From contig NZ_FOIJ01000001.1 of the NCBI RefSeq assembly GCF_900111745.1, positions 186,001 through 250,000 of the forward strand: a stretch of 64,000 nt of DNA, given 5' to 3'. The number at the start of each line of letters is the position of its first letter. Position 1 is the first letter of the stretch. Below are positions 16,543 to 25,745 of this stretch, one piece after another. This DNA is from Stigmatella erecta. GTDB taxonomy: Bacteria > Myxococcota > Myxococcia > Myxococcales > Myxococcaceae. The notes under the pieces were generated by a model. It was not told where the DNA came from. It worked only from the letters and a program-made list of their open reading frames with translations, and made no database searches. Position numbers and translations under genes: made by a program.

Positions 16543-16555
16543 GCGGGATTCTTCC

Positions 16556-17224
16556 GTGATTGGTGTGCTCTCCGACAGCCATGGCGATTTGGCGGCCCTC
16601 AACGCGGCGTACGAGCTGCTGCGGGGCAAGGGCGCCCGCCGCTTCCTGTTCGCGGGGGCGCGCTACGCGGACCTGGACGAGTGGGTCCTCAGCCGCCGGG
16701 AGAAGAGCCGGGGCGGCCGGGAGTACTCGGACATGGACTTCCTGGCGGATGTGAGCCAGTGGCTCGTCTCCCAGGATGCGCCGCCGCGCCCGCCGTCGCT
16801 GAAGGAGGCCCCCGCGGACTTCGCGTCCGAGGAGGACCGCCAGCTGGTGCTGGAGCGCTTCGCGCGGGTGCCCGAGCGTGACAGCCTCCAGTACCGGGAT
16901 CCGTCCGTTCCCCGGAAGCTGCTGGACATGGTGGGCGACGCGCTGTGCTGTCTGGTCCACGACAAGAACGACCTGACGCGCGAGGATCTGCTCAACGCCT
17001 CGGTCTTCATCCATGGCAAGGAGCCCGAGCCCAAGGTGGTGCAGATCGGCCCGCGCTACTTCCTGACGCCGGGACGGCTGGCCGGGGCGGCGGAGCAGAC
17101 GTGTGCCTTGCTGGAGAAGGTGGATCACCAGCTTCGCTTCACGGCCTTCCGGTTGGATGGGCACGTGGTGCTGGAGCCGCAGCTGCTGCAGATTGGACGT
17201 GGGACGAAGCTCTCGGTGAAGTGA
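16556..17224 (+). CDS. Degenerate calcineurin-like phosphoesterase
   Basis: A 222-residue protein starting at a GTG with MIGVLSDSHGDLAALNAAYELL, the first metal motif (DxH) of YfcE-type phosphodiesterases. The later metal motifs are altered. The usual GD becomes FAGARYADLDE, no GNHD/GNCD is present, and the GHTH position reads IHGKEPEPK, followed by a recognisable YFLTPGRL in place of LINPGS. A central insert of about 60 residues is unlike YfcE. The fold is probably retained while classical two-metal catalysis is lost, so this may be a pseudoenzyme or a binding protein. It is tightly linked to nadD (stop at 17224, next start 17226). Confidence 0.75.
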   Translation: MIGVLSDSHGDLAALNAAYELLRGKGARRFLFAGARYADLDEWVLSRREKSRGGREYSDMDFLADVSQWLVSQDAPPRPPSLKEAPADFASEEDRQLVLERFARVPERDSLQYRDPSVPRKLLDMVGDALCCLVHDKNDLTREDLLNASVFIHGKEPEPKVVQIGPRYFLTPGRLAGAAEQTCALLEKVDHQLRFTAFRLDGHVVLEPQLLQIGRGTKLSVK

Positions 17225-17225
17225 G

Positions 17226-17804
17226 GTGACCGTGAAAGTCGCGCTCCTCGGAGGGTCGTTCAATCCCCCGCACGTGGGCCACCTGCTGGCGGCGCTCTAC
17301 GTGCACGCCACGCAACAGGTGGATGAGGTGTGGCTGATGCCCGCCTACCAGCACCCGTTCGGCAAGGCGCTGGCGCCCTTCGAGCACCGCGTGCGGATGT
17401 GCGAGGTGATGTGCGAGGAGACCTCGGGCTGGCTGAAGACGAACTCCGTGGAGAAGGTGCTGGGGGAGCAGGGCGGAAGCGGGCGCACCGTGGACACCCT
17501 CAGCTTCCTGCGGGAGTGCAACCCGACGATTCGCTTCGCGCTGATCATCGGCTCGGACATCCTCAAGGACCTGCCGCACTGGAAGTCCTTTGACCGCATC
17601 GAGCGGATGGCGCAGGTGCTGGTGCTGTACCGGGCGGGATACCCGGCGCCGGGAACGCTGGGCCCGCCGCTGGCGGAGGTCTCCTCCACGCAGATCCGCG
17701 ACCTGCTGGCGCGCGGCGAGGAGCCCACGGAGCTGGTGCCCCGGGGGGTGCTCGACTACGCGCGCGAGATGGGCCTCTACGGCCTGAGCCCGCCGGTGGG
17801 CTGA
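17226..17804 (+). CDS. nadD: Nicotinate-nucleotide adenylyltransferase
   Basis: NadD converts nicotinate mononucleotide and ATP to deamido-NAD in NAD synthesis. The N-terminal nucleotidyltransferase signature is textbook: VALLGGSFNPPHVGHLLAALYV, with the HxGH motif. Downstream are VDEVWLMPAYQHPFGK, FALIIGSDILKDLPHWKSFDRI and the second signature VSSTQIRDLLARGE. The length of 192 aa matches the family. The GTG at 17226 almost touches the upstream stop, and a second GTG at 17232 (MKVALLGG) is equally reasonable. Translational coupling with the phosphoesterase-like gene is likely. It converges with the large outer-membrane lipoprotein gene. Confidence 0.96.
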   Translation: MTVKVALLGGSFNPPHVGHLLAALYVHATQQVDEVWLMPAYQHPFGKALAPFEHRVRMCEVMCEETSGWLKTNSVEKVLGEQGGSGRTVDTLSFLRECNPTIRFALIIGSDILKDLPHWKSFDRIERMAQVLVLYRAGYPAPGTLGPPLAEVSSTQIRDLLARGEEPTELVPRGVLDYAREMGLYGLSPPVG

Positions 17805-17812
17805 GGCCCCGC

Positions 17813-20800
17813 TCAGAAGCTCAGGCCCACGAAGTGCAGCGGCTGGCGGCCCGCGTCGAAGCGGTGCGCATACTGGTAGTAGATCGACACGGGGACCGTC
17901 TGCCCGAGCGTGAGCCGCAGCCGCGCCGCGCCCCCCGCCGAGCGGAAGTCGGCCTTCGCGTCCGTGCGTGCCCAGGCCCCGAAGCCCTCCAGCTCGAGCT
18001 GGCTGATGAAGAGCGAGGGGAACAGGTAGAGCAGCGAGGCCCATCCGTGATCGATGATGACGCGGTACCGGTACTGGGCATTGCCGATGACCACGTGGCG
18101 CGCCTGCACGGTGTAGTCCTCGTAGCCGCGCAGGTACTCGGAGAAGGAGAGCCCGGGCTGGTATTGCAGGGGGATGCCAGGCCCCTGGCCGCCCGTCTTT
18201 TCGGAGCGGTACAGCGTGTTGCCCACGGCCAGTCCGCCCACTTCGAGCAGCTCGCGGGGGGCTCCGGGCAGGAAGCGCCCGGCCACCGAGAGCGTGAGGT
18301 TGTCCCGTCCGAGGAAGGGCAGGCCGCCCAGGTACGTCTCCACCTCGGCGCGCACATCGCCCATCGTGGTCTCGGAGCCGAAGGACTTCGGGTAGACAGC
18401 CCCCGAGAGGGACAGCCCCAGCCCCCGCTGGGTGCCGCCGTACGAGGTGCCCTCACCCGCGAAGTAGGCGGTGGCGAACGAGGGCCCGAAGAGCGTGGTG
18501 AGGACGGCGGAGGTGGGAAGTTCCTCGTACTCGTACCGGCGCCTCAGGCCGATGAAGCCCAGCGACACGGGCGTCGTCCAGAAGCTCCGGGAGACGAAGA
18601 GGGTGGCCTGGAGCTCCTGCTGATCCAGCGTGAAGGTGCCGTTGCGGAACTCCTGTTCCTCCTCCGTCTGCGCATAGCCCACGCTCGTCGAAAGGTACCA
18701 GGGGGCGAGCAACGCGTTCCCATAGCTGAAGACGAGGCTGGGGGTGTTCTTGCCGGTGTCGAACGCGGCGTTGAGCGCATAGGCGTGGAAGCCCAGCCGG
18801 TCCTGCCCCGCCAGGGACACCAGGCCCGTGAGGTGCAGGTCCTCGGAGATCTCATCCTGATAGGCGAGCACCAGCGGGATGCGCAGCTCGGGAACCAGGA
18901 GCCCTTCGAGCGGCTGGTAGGGCCTGTCGGTCAGGACCTCCACCTCCCGTCCAGGGGCGGGAGGCGGCTCGAACAAGGGCTGGGTGGCCAGGGCCGGAGG
19001 TTCCTCGGCGCTCGGAACGTCCGGCGCGGGGGCTGCTTCGGCAGGGGGCTCCGCTTCGGCCACGGGGGCAGGCGGGGACGGAACCGGGGCGTCGATGGGG
19101 GCGAGGGGCGCCCGGTCGAGCGAGAAGTCGAAGCCATCCCGGTTGAGGAAGGCCACCTGCCCATTTCCCACGGGGTGGGCATCCATCACCAGGTGGGGCG
19201 CATCGGTGATGCGGACCATCTCCCCCGTGCCGGGATCCAAGGTGTGGGCTTGGAGCCGTCCCTCATGCTCGCGCAGGAACAGCACCCGGCCGTCATCCAC
19301 CCAGTGCGGTGAGTAGTTGAAGCGTCCATCGCGCGTCAGCCAGCGCACGTCGCCCGACGGCTCGCGCAGGGCGAGATCCCACCCGTCGGGCCCGCGCATC
19401 GGAAACACCACGCGCGCGCCATCCGGTGACACGGAAGGGGGCGCCAGCGAGAGGTGCCCCTCGAAGTGGGTGAGGGGCTCGGTCTGGCCCGACGCCAGAT
19501 CCAACCGCACGAGGTTCGAGGTATCGCCCTTCACGGCCACGAAGACGTACCCTGTGCCGTCCGGGGTGACGCTGCCCCCCATGCCGTCCTGGAGATCCCA
19601 GGTGCGCACCACGTCCCCCGTGCGGGCATCCACCCGCCACAGCCGGGAGAGGTACGCCCCCTGGCTGTCGATGTCGGCGGCCACCAGGTACAGCCAGGCG
19701 CCGTCCGGGGTGAAGGACAGGCCGCTCATGGCCGACGGATCGCTGCTGATCCACCTCCGGCCGGGAAGCAGCTGGGTGAGCCGGCGCGAGAAGCGAACCT
19801 TCCCGTCGCGCTCGTACACGGTGAGGTGCGGCGTCTCGGTGCGCCCCACCTGGAGGATGACGGTGGCGCCATCCCGGGGCGAGGAGGCCATGCGCGAGAA
19901 ATAGCCCACGCTGGGCACCTGCCTCACCTGCGAGGCGGGGCGCTCGCGGGGAACCAGCCCCTGCCGCACCGACCGGCTGAAGTCGTCGAACAGCCCGCCG
20001 ATGGTCTTCCCGTAGACCTTGCGGAAGCGCAGCGTGACGCCGAAGGGCGAGATCCAGGACGCGCCCTGCTCCTGGACGAGCTGCCAGAGCTTCTGCTCCC
20101 CGTGCGTCCGGGCCAGCCACGCCACGAAGTGGCTCCCGGTGAGGTAGTTGCCGCCAAACGGGTCCATCTGCCGGTTCTCGGGGGACAGGTGGCCCGGGTT
20201 CAGGTTCCCACCCCGGGCGTGCGCGGCGGCCTCGAACCAGCCGCGCCAGACGGGGCTGTGGGGGCGCCCGGTCTCCCGGTCGAAGTGGCCCTCGTAGTAG
20301 GTGGCCAGCCCCTCCAGGAACCAGGACTCGGTGAAGATGTTGGGCTGGAAGATGCCCCCGGTGGTGAAGTTCACCCCGTACCAGAGCCCCTCCACCTGCT
20401 GCATCTGCACGTAGTGGACGGCCTCGTGGCAGCCCACGTCCCCCAGCTCCGCGGCGCCCAGGTTCATGAGGTGGAACAGCTCCAGGCTCATGTGCGTGGG
20501 CATCACCATCTGCTGGGGCACGCTGGCGAAGTCCGACACCACGTAGGCGTTATTGAAGCCCGCGCTCGTCAGGTAGAGCAGGAGCTTGTCGCGGGGGCGC
20601 TTGCTCCGGGACAAGTCCCTGAGCCGGTCCACGCACATCTCCACCCTCGCCGCGATGCGCAATGCCACCGGCCGCAGGGGCTCCGGGTAGTACAGCTCCA
20701 GGGAGCGGGTGGTGAGCTTGCGCATGCCGTCCCGGACGAAGGACGCCTGAACCTCCTGGGAGAAGCGCGGGGCGACCGAGGCGCATCCGGAAGCCAGGAG

Positions 20801-20851
20801 CAGGCAAGCGAGGAGTACCCAACCCCCCTGCCAGTGGCGGCGCGTGGACAT
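17813..20851 (-). CDS. Lipoprotein with HExxH peptidase domain, beta-propeller and Omp85-like barrel
   Basis: A 1012-residue protein. The lipoprotein signal ends at C23 (LACLLLASGC). A metallopeptidase-like domain carries HEAVH at 142-146 and a candidate third zinc ligand E180 in WFLEGLATYYEG, the gluzincin pattern. About residues 310-590 contain TolB/WD40-like blades (SGLSFTPDGAWLYLVAAD, SVTPDGTGYVFVAVKG, PSVSPDGARVVFPM). After a Pro/Ala/Glu-rich linker (about 598-640), the last 370 residues look like an outer-membrane beta barrel of the surface-antigen/Omp85 type and end in Phe (HFVGLSF). Whether the barrel anchors the peptidase at the surface is inference. It is probably monocistronic, divergent from the 440-aa unknown. 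Confidence 0.85.
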   Translation of the reverse strand: MSTRRHWQGGWVLLACLLLASGCASVAPRFSQEVQASFVRDGMRKLTTRSLELYYPEPLRPVALRIAARVEMCVDRLRDLSRSKRPRDKLLLYLTSAGFNNAYVVSDFASVPQQMVMPTHMSLELFHLMNLGAAELGDVGCHEAVHYVQMQQVEGLWYGVNFTTGGIFQPNIFTESWFLEGLATYYEGHFDRETGRPHSPVWRGWFEAAAHARGGNLNPGHLSPENRQMDPFGGNYLTGSHFVAWLARTHGEQKLWQLVQEQGASWISPFGVTLRFRKVYGKTIGGLFDDFSRSVRQGLVPRERPASQVRQVPSVGYFSRMASSPRDGATVILQVGRTETPHLTVYERDGKVRFSRRLTQLLPGRRWISSDPSAMSGLSFTPDGAWLYLVAADIDSQGAYLSRLWRVDARTGDVVRTWDLQDGMGGSVTPDGTGYVFVAVKGDTSNLVRLDLASGQTEPLTHFEGHLSLAPPSVSPDGARVVFPMRGPDGWDLALREPSGDVRWLTRDGRFNYSPHWVDDGRVLFLREHEGRLQAHTLDPGTGEMVRITDAPHLVMDAHPVGNGQVAFLNRDGFDFSLDRAPLAPIDAPVPSPPAPVAEAEPPAEAAPAPDVPSAEEPPALATQPLFEPPPAPGREVEVLTDRPYQPLEGLLVPELRIPLVLAYQDEISEDLHLTGLVSLAGQDRLGFHAYALNAAFDTGKNTPSLVFSYGNALLAPWYLSTSVGYAQTEEEQEFRNGTFTLDQQELQATLFVSRSFWTTPVSLGFIGLRRRYEYEELPTSAVLTTLFGPSFATAYFAGEGTSYGGTQRGLGLSLSGAVYPKSFGSETTMGDVRAEVETYLGGLPFLGRDNLTLSVAGRFLPGAPRELLEVGGLAVGNTLYRSEKTGGQGPGIPLQYQPGLSFSEYLRGYEDYTVQARHVVIGNAQYRYRVIIDHGWASLLYLFPSLFISQLELEGFGAWARTDAKADFRSAGGAARLRLTLGQTVPVSIYYQYAHRFDAGRQPLHFVGLSF

Positions 20852-20941
20852 CCCTGCATCCTAGAGGCACAACACCGTGGCCAACGCCACGTTTTTCACG
20901 GTAAGGGGGACACCAGGCATTCCCCCTTCTAGGATTCGTTC

Positions 20942-22264
20942 ATGGCTCAACCCGCCCCGCAGGCGCATCCCGTTCCCCAGCACGTCTTCCAGGCCCAGTC
21001 CCAGCTCGCGGCCGCCCTCGCGCAGTCCGAGGGGCAGGCGTTCGATCTTCTCAAGGCGCCCTGGGCGGACGTGGAGAAGGCGGTCACCAAGCTGCTCGGC
21101 GGAGCGTTCCAGGTCAACCGCCAGGAGCACCAGGCGCTCGCGCTGGGCGTGGCCGGTGCCTTCGCGGCGCGCATGGCCGCGGAGCACCAGGCCTTCTGGT
21201 TTCCCAACCGGGACTCGCCCGAGGGCGCCACGCTCGGCTTTCCGGAGGCCATCATCATGCTGTCGCCCTTCGGCGCGGTGATGGACGCGATGGGCCAGGG
21301 GAAGCTGGCCCGGTTGGAGGATCTCGCCGCGGACATCCGCCGCTCGCTGGGCCAGGCGCGCTTCGGCGGCGCCAACGCCGGCGCGCCGCTCGGGCAGCCC
21401 AAGCTGGCCCCGGTGGATTACCAGCGGCTGTTCGATCCGGGCTTTCTCCAGTTCGTGGTGCTGGATCCCAACAAGACCAAGACGACGCTCGAGGCGAAGC
21501 CGGACGCACTTGCCCGCGACGTGAAGGATGCGCTCGGCCGCACCCAGCCGCCGCTGCCGCCGGAGGCCAAGCAGCAGTTCGAGGGGCAGATCGTCATGTC
21601 CCTGCAGCGGCTGGAGGCCACCAAGCCCCTGGCGGATCAGGTCGAGCGCGCGCCGCGGCTGGCGGAGCTGATCGCGCACATGGTGGCCACCGTGGGCGGC
21701 ACCGGCTGCGCGCCGGAGGAGTTCTGGCACGAGATCGTCCTGCCGCTGCTCTTCATCGGCGTGCCGCAGCAATTCCCGCCGCTGGATGAGGACGAGGTCC
21801 AGGCCTTCCAGCAGGGCGCCGAGCCGCTGGCGCTCTTCGTGGACGTGGTGCCGCACTCGCATCCGGCCCCCGAGGAGGGGCTGCTGGGCGCCTTCGAGAT
21901 GACGGAGATTGGCCTGGCGCACCCGGCGTTCGCCCGGGTGGGCGCGCTGCGGCTCATCCAGATCAACCCGGCGCGCCTCAAGCCGCTCCTGGAGCAGTTC
22001 GATCCGGACAAGACCGCGGACGTGGTGCGGCGCTTCACGAAGTACGTGGCCGAGAAGGCGGGCAAGCCCACCGAGGAGACGCCTCAGGGCAAGGAGATGC
22101 TGCAGGCGGCGCTGATGCTGCTGTCGGATCTCAAGCGCGCGGCTACCACCGTGCAGGGCGGCCAGCTGTGCCTGCGCCGGCTCACCGAGGCCGAGGCGGC
22201 CTCCGAGCAGGCCCTGGCGCTCGTGCGCCGCGCCCTCCAGGGCGGCCGCATCATCCTCACCTAG
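20942..22264 (+). CDS. Unknown protein, 440 aa
   Basis: I do not recognise a family. The protein is soluble, with no signal peptide or membrane segment. It is mainly helical and rich in Ala, Leu, Gln and Glu, with a Pro-rich first 15 residues (MAQPAPQAHPVPQHVF). Distinct stretches are FWFPNRDSPEGATLGFPEAIIMLSPFG, LQFVVLDPNKTKTTLEAKPDAL and GCAPEEFWHEIVLPLLFIGVP. The base composition matches the neighbours, so it looks native. It lies between the divergent peptidase-barrel lipoprotein and the convergent histidine kinase (3-base gap). It could be a cytoplasmic regulator or scaffold; no function is proposed. Confidence 0.8.
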   Translation: MAQPAPQAHPVPQHVFQAQSQLAAALAQSEGQAFDLLKAPWADVEKAVTKLLGGAFQVNRQEHQALALGVAGAFAARMAAEHQAFWFPNRDSPEGATLGFPEAIIMLSPFGAVMDAMGQGKLARLEDLAADIRRSLGQARFGGANAGAPLGQPKLAPVDYQRLFDPGFLQFVVLDPNKTKTTLEAKPDALARDVKDALGRTQPPLPPEAKQQFEGQIVMSLQRLEATKPLADQVERAPRLAELIAHMVATVGGTGCAPEEFWHEIVLPLLFIGVPQQFPPLDEDEVQAFQQGAEPLALFVDVVPHSHPAPEEGLLGAFEMTEIGLAHPAFARVGALRLIQINPARLKPLLEQFDPDKTADVVRRFTKYVAEKAGKPTEETPQGKEMLQAALMLLSDLKRAATTVQGGQLCLRRLTEAEAASEQALALVRRALQGGRIILT

Positions 22265-22267
22265 GCT

Positions 22268-24982
22268 TCAGTGGCGCGGCTCCTCCTCTTCGTCATCGAA
22301 GAGGGGAAGCCGCACGGTGAACGTGGTGCCCTGGCCCGGCTCGCTCTGCACCTCGATGCGGCCCTGGTGCCGGCGGATGATGGTGTCGCAGATGGTCAGC
22401 CCCAGGCCAGTGCCCTGGCCCGCGGGCTTGGTGGTGAAGAACGGGGTGAAGATGCGCGCCCGTGTCTTCGCGTCCATGCCCCGGCCCGTGTCGCGGATCC
22501 GCACCACGATGTCGGTCTCTTCCTGCTGGACGGTGACGTAGATCTGCCCCCGCTGCTCGATGGCCTGGGCGGCGTTGAGCAGCAGGTTCATGAACACCTG
22601 GTTGAGCTGGGTGGGAAAGCAGCGCAGCAGGGGCAGGGGCGCGAAGTCGCAGATGACATCGCAGCGGTCCTTGAACTCGTGGCGCAGCATGCGCAGCGTC
22701 ATGCGCAGGCCCTTGTTGATGTCCGCCAGCTGCGGCACATCGGACTCTTCGCGCACGAACGTCTTGAGGTTCAGCACGAACTCGCGGATGCGCGCCAGCC
22801 CCTCCCGCGTGTCGGCGAGCACCTCGTCGAGATCCATCAGGTGCTCGCCCAGGTGCTCCTGCTCCCGGAGCGTGAGGGCCTCCTCCAGCAGCCGGGCCAC
22901 GGGGGCCGGGGGCGGGGTGCCCAGGGCCTTCTCCACCTCCTGGTAGAGCTCCAGCAGCCGCCGCGAGAGCGAGGCATAGGAGGCCAGGGTGGAGACGTTG
23001 CTGGAGACGTAGCCCACGGGGTTGTTGAGCTCGTGGGCGATGCTGGCCGCCATCTGGCCCAGGGAGGCCAGCTTCTCGGACTGGATGAGCTGGGCCTGGC
23101 GCGCCTCCAGCTCCCGGGTGATGTGGCTCACCTGCTCGGACAGCCGCTCGGATTGGCGCCGCTGGTGCTCCTCGGCGATCTTCCGCTCGGTGATGTTGCG
23201 CACGATGCTGGTGACTTCGTCCACGCCGCTGTGGACGAGGCGCGCTTCGAAGTACAGCAGCCCCTCGGGCGTCTCCATGGGGTAGTCGTAGATCTCCAGG
23301 GGGCTGCCCTGGAGCAACTGCGTGATCGCCAACCGGGTGGGCTCGAAGATGTTCTTCAGCGCGGGCAGCTCGTAGACCTTGCGGCCAATGAACTCCGTGG
23401 GAGGCAGCGCCGCCGAGGCGTTGGTGGCAGGCTTGAAGTCCATGAGCGTCCCATCCGCCTTCATCCGGAAGATCATGTCCGGGATGGCGCGGATGAAGGC
23501 GCGCAGCCGCTCCTCGGCCTGCTTGCGCGAGGTGATGTTCGAGTTGGTGCCCACCACCCGCAGCGGCCGCCCATCGCTGGTGTAGGACACGGCCTTTCCG
23601 CGGCTCAGCACCCAGATCTCCCGCCCGTCGCGGTGCCGCATCCGGTGCTCGAACTCATACATGGGGGTGCGGCCCGTCAGGTGCTCGGCCATCCTCCGCT
23701 CGGCCTCGGCCAGATCCTCGGGGTGGCAGAGGTGCTCCCGCCAGTGGCGGTAGCTGGTCTCCCCCGAGCCGTCGTCCCCGACGCCCAGCATGCTCATCCA
23801 CCGGGGGCTGACCGTGAGGTGGCCCGTGGTGAGATCCAGATCCCACAGCCCATCCTCGGTGCTCTCCAGCGCCAGCCGGAGCCGCTCCTCGCTCCGGGCC
23901 AGCTGCTGCTCCAGGTGCCGGCGTGCGCTGACGTCGTTCTCGATGGAGACGAACTGGACGAGCCGCCCATGCTCATCGCGCACCGGCTGGATGTCCGCAT
24001 GGTTCCAGTAAGGCTGGCCGTCCTTGCGGTAGTTGAGCATCTCGGCGGTGCTGCCCTCGCCGCGCTGGATGGCCTGACGGATGGCCCTGGTGACGGAGGG
24101 ATCCGTGTCCGGCCCGTACAGCAGCTCCCCGGGCTCGCGGTTGACCGCATCTTCCAGCGTGTAGCCGGTGATGCGGGTGAACCCCTCGTTCACCCACTCG
24201 ATGACCCCGGCGGGGCTGGTGATGATGACGGCGTTGTGGGTACGGGCCGCCACCAGGGCCAGCTTCTTCACCTGCTGCTGCTGCGCCTGGAGCGCCTGCT
24301 CGGACCGGCGGTGGTGCTCGTCGTTGCGCCAGGCGTGCAGCAGGGTGCCGCAGGTGGTGAGCAGGGGCTGAAGGAACTCGATGATCTCGGCGTCGTACCC
24401 ACCGGGCCTGTTGGCGAGGACCACCCGGCCCACGGGCTTGTCGGCCACGGCGAAGGGCAGCACGAGAAAATCGTTCAGCGCGGGAATGCTGGAGGCGGGG
24501 TTGCCCTCCACGAGAATCCGGGTGGGCGCCTCCAGCCACCGGGGCTCCTCCGAGGTGAGCACGGCCTCGAACAGGGCGCTGGCCTCAGGGGGGCTGTCCG
24601 GCGTGGGGCGATGCGACACCCGGTACCCATGCAGCGCCTCCGTCCAGTCCAGGGGGAAGATGGCGTAGGGCCGGAGGGAGGCGGTGTTTCCGGGGGCGCA
24701 GACCACCTCGCTGATGAACCCCAGCTCGCTCTGCGTGAGCTCCAGCGCGAGGGCCAGCAGGCGCTGCAAGAGGGCCCGGTGCTCGCCCCAGACGATGAAC
24801 TCGGCATGCGCCTGGGTGAGCGCCTGGAGCATGTGCTGGGTGGCCGCCAGCCTGTCCGCCAGACGCGGCTTGGCCTTGCGCGGGGGCGTTCGGCGGGGAG
24901 AGGGAGCCGCCTTCTGCGCTGGCGATGTCTTGCGATGCAACGGGTTTTTTTTGCGCACGCGGTGCCGGGGAGTGTATCCCAA
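22268..24982 (-). CDS. GAF/PAS sensor histidine kinase
   Basis: A 904-residue cytoplasmic sensor kinase with no membrane span. A basic N-terminus is followed by a GAF domain (about 52-200, LALALELTQSELGFISEV). Three PAS domains follow: about 240-360 with GVIEWVNEGFTRITGYTLED, about 370-495 with STEDGLWDLDLTTG, and about 500-620 with IPDMIFRMKADGTL. A short coiled coil leads to HisKA, with the phosphorylated H650 in SIAHELNNPVGYVSSN, and then HATPase_c (FPTQLNQVFMNLLLNAAQAI, DTGRGM, FFTTKPAGQGTGLGL). No receiver domain is attached and no response regulator lies beside it, so it is an orphan kinase. The long basic start (RKKNPLHRK) may be over-extended, but no better start is visible. Confidence 0.94.
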   Translation of the reverse strand: MGYTPRHRVRKKNPLHRKTSPAQKAAPSPRRTPPRKAKPRLADRLAATQHMLQALTQAHAEFIVWGEHRALLQRLLALALELTQSELGFISEVVCAPGNTASLRPYAIFPLDWTEALHGYRVSHRPTPDSPPEASALFEAVLTSEEPRWLEAPTRILVEGNPASSIPALNDFLVLPFAVADKPVGRVVLANRPGGYDAEIIEFLQPLLTTCGTLLHAWRNDEHHRRSEQALQAQQQQVKKLALVAARTHNAVIITSPAGVIEWVNEGFTRITGYTLEDAVNREPGELLYGPDTDPSVTRAIRQAIQRGEGSTAEMLNYRKDGQPYWNHADIQPVRDEHGRLVQFVSIENDVSARRHLEQQLARSEERLRLALESTEDGLWDLDLTTGHLTVSPRWMSMLGVGDDGSGETSYRHWREHLCHPEDLAEAERRMAEHLTGRTPMYEFEHRMRHRDGREIWVLSRGKAVSYTSDGRPLRVVGTNSNITSRKQAEERLRAFIRAIPDMIFRMKADGTLMDFKPATNASAALPPTEFIGRKVYELPALKNIFEPTRLAITQLLQGSPLEIYDYPMETPEGLLYFEARLVHSGVDEVTSIVRNITERKIAEEHQRRQSERLSEQVSHITRELEARQAQLIQSEKLASLGQMAASIAHELNNPVGYVSSNVSTLASYASLSRRLLELYQEVEKALGTPPPAPVARLLEEALTLREQEHLGEHLMDLDEVLADTREGLARIREFVLNLKTFVREESDVPQLADINKGLRMTLRMLRHEFKDRCDVICDFAPLPLLRCFPTQLNQVFMNLLLNAAQAIEQRGQIYVTVQQEETDIVVRIRDTGRGMDAKTRARIFTPFFTTKPAGQGTGLGLTICDTIIRRHQGRIEVQSEPGQGTTFTVRLPLFDDEEEEPRH

Positions 24983-25002
24983 CTGGGAGGATTGTTCGGC
25001 CG

Positions 25003-25656
25003 CTATCCTCCGTGCCGCTGGAGCGCTCCCGAGGAGACGGTCTGGACGCCGGGAGGGGGCTGCCGGACGAGGGCCACGAGGGCGCGCGCCACGGTCCGCC
25101 CCTCGATAGGACGTGAGGCGAAGGGTCTCAGCAGGGGACTCAGCACGTGGGCCACCACGGTGGCCACCTTCTCCCCGGGGCGGTGCTCGTTGCGCTCGCC
25201 GAGCAGCAGGGAGGGGTGGGCGATGATCAAGGAATCGAAGCCCTGCGCCTGGAGGGCTTCTTCCACCTCGCCCTTCACCCGGTTGTAGAAGATGCGCGAG
25301 CGGGGGTTGGCCCCCATCGCCGTCACCACCGCGAACCGCCGGACGCCGGCTTTCCGGGCGGCCTTCGCGAAGTTCAGCACGGCGTCGTGATCCACCGCAC
25401 GGAACGCCTCCTGGCTGCCGGCCTTCTTGAGGGTGGTTCCCAGGCAGCAGAAGGCGTCATCGGCGGCGGGGAGCGGCGTCCCGTCCAGCCGGGCGAAGTC
25501 CACGGTCTGCTGGACGAGCCGGGGATGCTGCCGGGGCAGGGGGCGGCGCCCCAGGGAGTACACCTGCTGATACAGGGGGTTCTCCAGCAGTACATCCAGG
25601 AGGTGGCCTCCGACGAGGCCGCTGGCCCCGGCGATCAGGGCGGTGCGCGTGTCCAT
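25003..25656 (-). CDS. NAD(P)-binding Rossmann oxidoreductase (HTATIP2/TIP30-like)
   Basis: A 217-residue atypical short-chain-dehydrogenase-like protein. The dinucleotide motif is at the start (TALIAGASGLVGGHLLDVLL). It is followed by VYSLGRRPLP, AFCCLGTTLKKAGSQEAFRAVDHD, RFAVVTAMGANPRSRIFYNRVKGEVEEAL with the YxxxK-like pair, and LIIAHPSLLLGER. This pattern matches bacterial homologues of HTATIP2 and YwnB-type NAD(P)H-binding proteins. The substrate is unknown. It sits just upstream of the histidine kinase on the same strand (20-base gap), so the two may be cotranscribed. It is divergent from the ASCH-like gene. Confidence 0.88.
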   Translation of the reverse strand: MDTRTALIAGASGLVGGHLLDVLLENPLYQQVYSLGRRPLPRQHPRLVQQTVDFARLDGTPLPAADDAFCCLGTTLKKAGSQEAFRAVDHDAVLNFAKAARKAGVRRFAVVTAMGANPRSRIFYNRVKGEVEEALQAQGFDSLIIAHPSLLLGERNEHRPGEKVATVVAHVLSPLLRPFASRPIEGRTVARALVALVRQPPPGVQTVSSGALQRHGG

Positions 25657-25745
25657 GGCGGGATGCTCAGCACACTCCCGCAGGGGAGGGAAGCGCGGCC
25701 TGAAACAGGCGCACGACAGTGTCCGCCCGTAACATGGGCGGCGGT

